The position numbers were made by a program, and so were the translations under genes. 64,000 nt of DNA, taken from Mycolicibacterium septicum DSM 44393 (lineage in GTDB: Bacteria > Actinomycetota > Actinomycetes > Mycobacteriales > Mycobacteriaceae). The number at the start of each line of letters is the position of its first letter. Positions within the stretch are counted from its first letter, which is position 1. The stretch is taken from the NCBI RefSeq assembly GCF_000455325.1, contig NZ_HG322951.1:3982882-4046881 (forward strand), in the 5' to 3' direction. Below the pieces are notes generated by a model. The model ran no database searches. It saw only the letters and a program-made list of their open reading frames with translations, and had not been told where the DNA came from. This document shows, in pieces, positions 59,016 through 64,000 of the stretch.

Positions 59016-59597
59016 GTGAAGGCTTGCCTCGTCAGGTGTGCAATCTTTGGAGCCGCCGCGTCCGCACTCGCCGGATGCGCGTCGGGAACCGTCGTCAATA
59101 CCGACGATGCCGCGTCGCCACCGCCCACGAGCACCACCGCGGCGCCACCGGCGTTCGGCACCGCGCATCTGGTCAACGCCGCCGACTACGAGCTCGAGGT
59201 GAACGGCCACAAGGCCTATTACTTCAGCACCCCGAGCGGTCGGTGGCAGTGCGCGATCCTGCCCCGCGATCGCGCCGGCTGCCAACCGGCAGGAGGCACA
59301 TCGGCGATGGCGGTGGCGGGAGCACCCGAGGAGGTGCCCGACGCGACCGGCGGGACGGCAGCACCGAATGCCCTTGTGCTCGACCGGGAAAACGACGCCC
59401 AGTTCGCCAACCTGGCACAGCCCGAATTCGCGCAATCGGCCGCCGTCGCGCTGCCGTTCGGGAAGGTGCTGGCAGTGGCCGGATTCCGCTGCAACGTCCA
59501 GGAGCAGTCCGGGGTGTCCTGCGTCCGGGAGGTGACCGGCCGAGGTTTCACCTTCTCCGCCGAGGGTTACACCCTGCACTACACAGACGTCCCCTAG
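59016..59597 (+). CDS. Lipoprotein, unknown
   Basis: The 193-residue protein has a lipobox SALAGC at about residue 21 and a Ser/Thr/Pro linker, then a domain with four cysteines (WQCAIL, AGCQ, FRCNVQ, VSCVRE) likely forming two disulfides outside the membrane. Family not recognised; many mycobacterial lipoproteins share this design. Confidence 0.77.
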   Translation: MKACLVRCAIFGAAASALAGCASGTVVNTDDAASPPPTSTTAAPPAFGTAHLVNAADYELEVNGHKAYYFSTPSGRWQCAILPRDRAGCQPAGGTSAMAVAGAPEEVPDATGGTAAPNALVLDRENDAQFANLAQPEFAQSAAVALPFGKVLAVAGFRCNVQEQSGVSCVREVTGRGFTFSAEGYTLHYTDVP

Positions 59598-59606
59598 CGA
59601 TGGCTC

Positions 59607-60335
59607 ATGATCAGGATCGGCACCTCGGGTTGGTCATACGACCACTGGACCGACGTGCTGTATCCGCGGGGCACACCGGCGAGATCCCGGCTGGCCCACT
59701 ACGCCACCGAGTTCGACACCGTGGAACTCAACGGCAGCTTCTACCGCTGGCCCGCTGAGACCACGTTCACCGGGTGGCGCGAGCAGTTGCCGAGCGGTTT
59801 CACCATGTCGGTCAAGGCGCCTCGTGGCCTGACCCACTACCGGCGGCTGCGGTCACCGGAGAGTTGGACGCCGCGGTTCGAGCGCTGTTGGCAATTGCTG
59901 GGCGCACACAGCGAGGCGCTCCTGGTCCAACTTCACCCCGCACTGGAGCGCGACGACGCACTGCTCACCGGTTTCCTGTCCCAACTCCCCCGCCAGATCC
60001 GGGTGGCGATGGAGTTGCGCCACCCCTCGTGGCACGACCCTGCCGTGGATGCGCTGTTGCAGCGCTTCGGCGCGGCGTATGTCGTGATGAGCGGCCCCGG
60101 GCTGACCTGCCGTCCGGTGGTCACCGGTGACCTGGTCTATGTCCGGATGCACGGTCCGGGCGACGACGGCATGTACGCCGGTTCCTATTCGGATGCCGAG
60201 CTGAGCAGGTGGGCGCAGCAGATCCGGCAGTGGGACCGCGACGACCACCGCGTCGTCGTGTACTTCAACAACGATCTCGGTGGTCATGCGGTACGCAACG
60301 CCCGAACACTGAAGCAGTTGGTGTCGGGCGAGTAG
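59607..60335 (+). CDS. DUF72 family protein
   Basis: A 242-residue TIM-barrel-like protein with IRIGTSGWSYDHW and DTVELNGSFYRWP, the DUF72 hallmarks, and YVRMHGPG near the end. Conserved widely; enzymatic role unproven. Its stop codon TAG is part of the -10 of the next gene. Confidence 0.88.
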   Translation: MIRIGTSGWSYDHWTDVLYPRGTPARSRLAHYATEFDTVELNGSFYRWPAETTFTGWREQLPSGFTMSVKAPRGLTHYRRLRSPESWTPRFERCWQLLGAHSEALLVQLHPALERDDALLTGFLSQLPRQIRVAMELRHPSWHDPAVDALLQRFGAAYVVMSGPGLTCRPVVTGDLVYVRMHGPGDDGMYAGSYSDAELSRWAQQIRQWDRDDHRVVVYFNNDLGGHAVRNARTLKQLVSGE

Positions 60336-60338
60336 GCT
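60333..60338 (+). promoter_or_regulatory. -10 hexamer of the reductase gene
   Basis: TAGGCT overlaps the DUF72 stop and ends 8 nt before the ATG at 60347; no ribosome site. Confidence 0.4.
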
Positions 60339-60346
60339 GAGTTGGC

Positions 60347-61573
60347 ATGACAACGTCGTCCACATTCGCGATCGTCGGCGGTGGCCTGGCGGGCGCCAAG
60401 GCTGCTGAAGCTCTGCGGGACAACGACTTTGACGGGCATGTCGTGCTGTTCGCCGCCGAAGACCAGCTCCCCTACGAGCGTCCACCGCTGTCCAAGGAGT
60501 ACCTGGCCGGAAAGAAGAAGCTCGACGACTTCACCGTCGATCCGGCGTCCTGGTACCGCGACCACAACGTCGAGCTGAGGTTGGGGACCGAGGTCACCGC
60601 CGTCAACGCCGCCGAGCACACGCTCGCGCTGCCCGACGGCACCAGCGTCGGGTACGACAAGCTGCTGCTGGCCACCGGATCCTCGTCACGCCGACCACCG
60701 ATCCCGGGATCGGACGCCGCCGGAGTCCACTATCTCCGCACGTTCGACGATGCGGCGGCCCTGAGCGCTGCGCTGACCCCGGGTTCGACGCTGGCCGTCG
60801 TGGGCGCCGGATGGATCGGACTGGAGGTCGCCGCGGGCGCGCGCGGCCGCGACGTGAACGTCACGGTCGTCGAGTCCGCACACCTGCCGCTGCTGGCCGC
60901 CCTCGGCGCCGAGGTGGGTGAGGTGTTCGCGCAACTGCACCGCGAACACGGGGTCGATCTGCGGCTGGACCAGTCGGTGAAGGAGGTCACCACCGACAAC
61001 GGCACCGCCACCGGTCTGCGACTCGGGGACGGCTCCACCGTCACCGCCGACGCGGTGCTGATCGCCGTCGGCGCGGCACCGAACATCGGACTGGCCGAAC
61101 AGGCCGGCCTGGCCATCGCGGACGGCGGAGTGCTCGTCGACGCGTCGTTGCGCAGCAGCGATCCCGACATCTTCGCCGTCGGCGACATCGCCGCCGCACA
61201 ACATCCGTTCTTCGGCGTGCGCATCCGCACCGAGCACTGGGCCAACGCCCTCAAGCAGCCCGCGGTGGCGGCCGCGGGGATGCTGGGCAAAACTGCCGAG
61301 TACGACGAACTGCCCTATTTCTTCACCGATCAGTACGACCTCGGCATGGAATACGTCGGCCATGCGCCCGAATATCAGCGAGTGGTTTTCCGCGGTGACG
61401 TTGCTGGACGTGAATTCATCGCCTTCTGGCTCGACGGAGCCAACCGTGTTCTGGCGGGGATGAACGTCAACGTGTGGGATGTCCTTGACGACGTCAAGGC
61501 GCTGATCCGGTCGGCCGAGCCGGTCGATCCGAAACGTATCGCCGACCCGGCCCAGCCACTGTCGACCGGGTAG
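60347..61573 (+). CDS. Ferredoxin/rubredoxin reductase (FAD, NAD(P)H), Rv1869c-like
   Basis: A 408-residue two-dinucleotide-domain flavoprotein: FAD site IVGGGLAGAKAAEALR, NAD site VVGAGWIGLEVAAGARG, and the second FAD motif IFAVGDIAA. The ERPPLSKEYL segment is typical of ferredoxin reductases that serve P450s and ring hydroxylases. It could supply electrons to CYP124 or CYP125, but this window has no nearby 2Fe-2S ferredoxin apart from bfd. The probable M. tuberculosis counterpart is Rv1869c. Confidence 0.9.
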   Translation: MTTSSTFAIVGGGLAGAKAAEALRDNDFDGHVVLFAAEDQLPYERPPLSKEYLAGKKKLDDFTVDPASWYRDHNVELRLGTEVTAVNAAEHTLALPDGTSVGYDKLLLATGSSSRRPPIPGSDAAGVHYLRTFDDAAALSAALTPGSTLAVVGAGWIGLEVAAGARGRDVNVTVVESAHLPLLAALGAEVGEVFAQLHREHGVDLRLDQSVKEVTTDNGTATGLRLGDGSTVTADAVLIAVGAAPNIGLAEQAGLAIADGGVLVDASLRSSDPDIFAVGDIAAAQHPFFGVRIRTEHWANALKQPAVAAAGMLGKTAEYDELPYFFTDQYDLGMEYVGHAPEYQRVVFRGDVAGREFIAFWLDGANRVLAGMNVNVWDVLDDVKALIRSAEPVDPKRIADPAQPLSTG

Positions 61574-61722
61574 CTGGGGGCACCGCGCCTGCCGGGTGCG
61601 CTAAATCCGTGCAGCGCAACAACATTCTCGCGCGGTCGGGAGTACGCGCTAACGTGCTTGAGACACGTGCCGGCATCGGCGCCCGCGTGCCGCACCCACG
61701 ACAGCAGGAAGGTGAGCATCCG

Positions 61723-62367
61723 GTGAATGTCGCACCCGACGAGCTGTCCGGCACCGAGCAGGCAGTCCTGCTGGTACTGATGGCCGAGTCACGCCCGGTG
61801 CCCAACGCCGAGCTGGAGCGGCTCGGGCCCAAACTCGACAAGCCGAAGCGCGACCGGCTCAACCGGTTGGGCCTGATCGAGTCCACCGGCACCCGGCCCC
61901 TCGTCCACGAATTGACCGACACAGGGTGGGCGCTGTGCCGATCCCTGTTCGAGGCCGACGCGCCGCCCCGGTCCACCGGGCAGGGCAAGGCCCTCTACAC
62001 GCTGCTGGGTGCGCTGCACCGCTATTTCGAACACGCCGACCTCGTTCCCGCCGACGTGTTCCTGCCCGCCGAGGTGCCCGCCCAGCCGTCCGCGCCGGCT
62101 CCCGAAGCCGGTCCCGAAATCCAGCTGCGAACCGCCTATGCCGGGCTGACGGCCCGGCCCGGAGGCTGGGTGAGCCTGCTGCGGCTGCGTCAGGCCGTAC
62201 CCGGGCTGCCCCGCCCCACCGTCGACGCCGCCCTGATCAGCCTCTATCAGCAACCCGGCGTCAGCCTGATCCCCGAGGAGAACCAGAAGGTGCTCACCCC
62301 CGCAGACCGCGAAGCCGCGGTGGAGATAGGCAACCAGGACAAACACCTGATCGCGATCGAGTCCTGA
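61723..62367 (+). CDS. Winged-helix protein coupled to a P-loop ATPase
   Basis: The 214-residue product starts at GTG 61723 with AGGAAGG 10 nt upstream. The N-terminal 75 residues form a winged-helix pattern (EQAVLLVLMAESRPVPNAELERLG ... NRLGLIESTG, with LVHELTDTGWAL as the wing). A Pro/Ala linker leads to a second similar module (WVSLLRLRQAVPGLPRPTVDAALISLYQQPGVSLIPEE). It looks like a tandem-winged-helix DNA-binding protein. Its stop overlaps the ATPase ATG by 1 bp, so the two act together. Family not recognised. Confidence 0.78.
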   Translation: MNVAPDELSGTEQAVLLVLMAESRPVPNAELERLGPKLDKPKRDRLNRLGLIESTGTRPLVHELTDTGWALCRSLFEADAPPRSTGQGKALYTLLGALHRYFEHADLVPADVFLPAEVPAQPSAPAPEAGPEIQLRTAYAGLTARPGGWVSLLRLRQAVPGLPRPTVDAALISLYQQPGVSLIPEENQKVLTPADREAAVEIGNQDKHLIAIES

Positions 62368-64000
62368 TGGAGTTACAGCACCGCGAAGCGCTCAGCGCGC
62401 TCCGCCTGACCTGGGCGCCCACCGCCGACGACCTGTGGCACTCGCAGGGCGCGCTGCACGTGCGCGGGCTGCACGACCGGCCGATGGCCGATGTGATGGC
62501 GGCCTTCGGCGATGCCGAACGGGAAACCGACTCCAGCCCGCTGGGTGTGGTGGTCCGCGGCCCGGCCGGATCCGGCAAGACCCACCTGCTCGGTCAGGTG
62601 CGTGAACAGGTGCAGACCGGCGGCGGTTTCTTCTTCCTCGTCGAACTTCTGGACGCGGCCAGCTTCTGGCAGTCCGCCCGCGCGGGCATCCTGGAAAGCC
62701 TGGGCCGGCCGGGCAGCGAGCGCGAGACCCAACTCAAAGATCTGCTGTGGGAACTGTCCTCGGTGGCCCACATCTCCCGGGCCAATCGTCGCGCCGTGAT
62801 CGGCGACGACGACCTGACGCCCGAGATCCTCAACGATTTCGTCAACTCGCTGCACAAGGTCCACCGCCACACCGTCAAGCGCGCGCACCACACCCTGCGC
62901 GCCCTGGTGCTGCTGGGTGCCGGGGACCTCGAGCTGCAGGACGTCGGCGAGGCGTTCCTGACCGGCAACGGCGAACGGGAAGCCTGGGGGCTGCCCGCAC
63001 CGGTGCTCACCCCGCAGGAATCGGTACGCGACATCTCCCGGCTGATCGCGCTGGCCGGGCCGTCGGTGCTGGCCCTCGACCAGATCGACACGCTGCTGGC
63101 CCAGTCCGTCGATCGCACGGACGCCGTCGGCGCTGCGCCGGACAACCGCGACCTGGAGCACATCGCGCACGGGCTCATGTCGATCCGCCAGACCATGCGG
63201 CGCACAGTGGGTGTGGTGGCCTGCCTTCCCGCGGCCTGGGAGGCGATCCAGGACCGGGCCACCGCCACGGTCCAGGATCGGTTCCGGACCACCGCTCTGC
63301 TGCAGGGCCTGCCGACGCCCGAGGTCGGCCGCGCCATCTTGGAACGGCGGTTCACCGCCAGCTACGCGTCGATCGGATTCACCGCGCCGTACCCGAGTTG
63401 GCCGATCCTGCCCTCGGCGTTCGACGAGGCCACCCAGTACACGCCGCGTCAACTGCTCAAGCGGGCCGACACCCATGTCCGCCGCTGCCTGGACCGCGAC
63501 ACGATCGAAGAGCTGTCCCAACTCACCGGTGAGGTGGCCGAACCACACGAACCCGCTGGGGGCGGCACCGCCGCCGGCGACACCGGCGAGTTGGACCGCC
63601 GCTTCGCCGACTACCGGCGCCGCGCGGTGACCGTCGCCGCGCTCGACCCCGACGGCGAGGACACCACGATGCCCGGCCTGTTGTCGGCGGCATTGGACGC
63701 GTGGATCACCGAGCTCGGCGAGGCCGGGCAGGCGTTTCGCCCCGATCCGCTGCCGGGCCAGCGGGTGGTGCTGCACGGGCGGCTGCGCCAGACCCTCGAC
63801 GCCGCCACCGACGACGAGCGGCACTGGGCATTCCGCGCCATCTCGTCCGGCAATGCCGTCGCGGTGCAGAACAGGATTCGGAAAGCCTGGGAAGCAACAG
63901 GTTTCAACCCTGACCGGCGCCGGCTGTTCCTGCTGCGCAACACCGCGTGGCCGAAGGGCGCGAAAACCGCGGTGGTGATCGCCGAGTTCGAGGCGGCCGG
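62367..64000 (+). CDS. P-loop (AAA+/STAND-like) ATPase, 3' end outside window
   Basis: The frame is open from ATG 62367 to the window end (544 codons so far). Walker A is GPAGSGKTH at residues 65-73; Walker B appears as SVLALDQID with Asp238 followed by Gln instead of Glu. Residues after 300 contain a lid-like helical part (TYTPRQLLKRAD-type segment) and a later region. No nuclease, helicase or REase motif is visible. ATPases paired with winged-helix proteins occur in DNA-processing, replication and defence loci; I cannot place this one. Confidence 0.8.
   Translation, partial: MELQHREALSALRLTWAPTADDLWHSQGALHVRGLHDRPMADVMAAFGDAERETDSSPLGVVVRGPAGSGKTHLLGQVREQVQTGGGFFFLVELLDAASFWQSARAGILESLGRPGSERETQLKDLLWELSSVAHISRANRRAVIGDDDLTPEILNDFVNSLHKVHRHTVKRAHHTLRALVLLGAGDLELQDVGEAFLTGNGEREAWGLPAPVLTPQESVRDISRLIALAGPSVLALDQIDTLLAQSVDRTDAVGAAPDNRDLEHIAHGLMSIRQTMRRTVGVVACLPAAWEAIQDRATATVQDRFRTTALLQGLPTPEVGRAILERRFTASYASIGFTAPYPSWPILPSAFDEATQYTPRQLLKRADTHVRRCLDRDTIEELSQLTGEVAEPHEPAGGGTAAGDTGELDRRFADYRRRAVTVAALDPDGEDTTMPGLLSAALDAWITELGEAGQAFRPDPLPGQRVVLHGRLRQTLDAATDDERHWAFRAISSGNAVAVQNRIRKAWEATGFNPDRRRLFLLRNTAWPKGAKTAVVIAEFEAA

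Noticed and set aside
1..64000. Insertion sequence, prophage, CRISPR, tRNA or rRNA
   Set aside because: No transposase, integrase, phage structural gene, spaced repeats, or recognisable tRNA/rRNA sequence was seen.

Overview
This is a GC-rich actinobacterial window that reads as a chromosomal stretch of a rapidly growing mycobacterium (Mycolicibacterium type). The evidence is a CYP125/CYP124 pair, an antigen 85 mycolyltransferase, an LdtMt1-like L,D-transpeptidase, an MPT53/CcdA pair, F420-dependent enzymes, bfrA next to an Rv1877-like exporter and glnA3, an adenylate cyclase/MscS-cNMP pair like Rv2435c/Rv2434c, and a lon gene (absent from M. tuberculosis, present in M. smegmatis). Species was not determined. 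I see no insertion sequence, prophage, CRISPR array, rRNA or tRNA.

Layout. 1-8 kb: exported Pro-rich protein (cut by the window edge), cyp125 with a KstR-like operator, XRE/MmyB regulator with a palindromic control region, AhpD-like protein, FadR-type GntR regulator with operator and a membrane fatty-acid hydroxylase, L,D-transpeptidase, Pro-rich mycobacterial membrane protein. 8-18 kb: POT peptide transporter, threonine dehydratase broken by an in-frame stop, thioesterase, ureohydrolase, small proteins, mpt53-ccdA, LLM-class oxidoreductase, cyp124, cupredoxin lipoprotein. 18-25 kb: permease / glutamine-synthetase-like ligase / flavin monooxygenase operon, PimC-like mannosyltransferase, dienelactone hydrolase lipoprotein, SDR. 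25-34 kb: amidohydrolase with NTF2-like partner, a KstR-box-preceded operon (CMD/AhpD-like protein, glnA3, VOC protein), DHA2 exporter with cytoplasmic tail, bfrA, an IdeR-box-preceded unknown gene with bfd, and enoyl-CoA hydratase with a third KstR-type box. 34-46 kb: EthD protein, FUSC transporter, thioesterase, TTC38-like TPR protein, deaminase plus GH13 enzyme, DUF1810, membrane cyclase plus MscS channel. 45-54 kb: antigen 85, frameshifted molybdopterin oxidoreductase, SDR/quinone reductase pair, lon and an acyltransferase bracketed by two copies of the lon 3' end. 54-64 kb: tandem glycine riboswitch and cycA, F420-type and TfoX-like small proteins, an MpaB-family oxygenase between two related small membrane proteins, lipoprotein, DUF72, ferredoxin reductase, and a winged-helix/P-loop ATPase pair running off the end.

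Themes. Steroid/lipid catabolism is the strongest: CYP125 and CYP124 oxidise steroid side chains or methyl-branched lipids, and three TnnAACnnGTTnnA-type sites (two exact, one with a single mismatch) mark cyp125, the CMD-glnA3-VOC group and echA as probable KstR targets. Iron homeostasis (bfrA, bfd, IdeR box) forms a second cluster. Many genes have a TANNNT -10 hexamer 6-10 nt before the start codon and no Shine-Dalgarno sequence, consistent with the leaderless transcripts common in mycobacteria. Two genes (threonine dehydratase, molybdopterin oxidoreductase) each carry one disabling change; these may be real or sequence errors.
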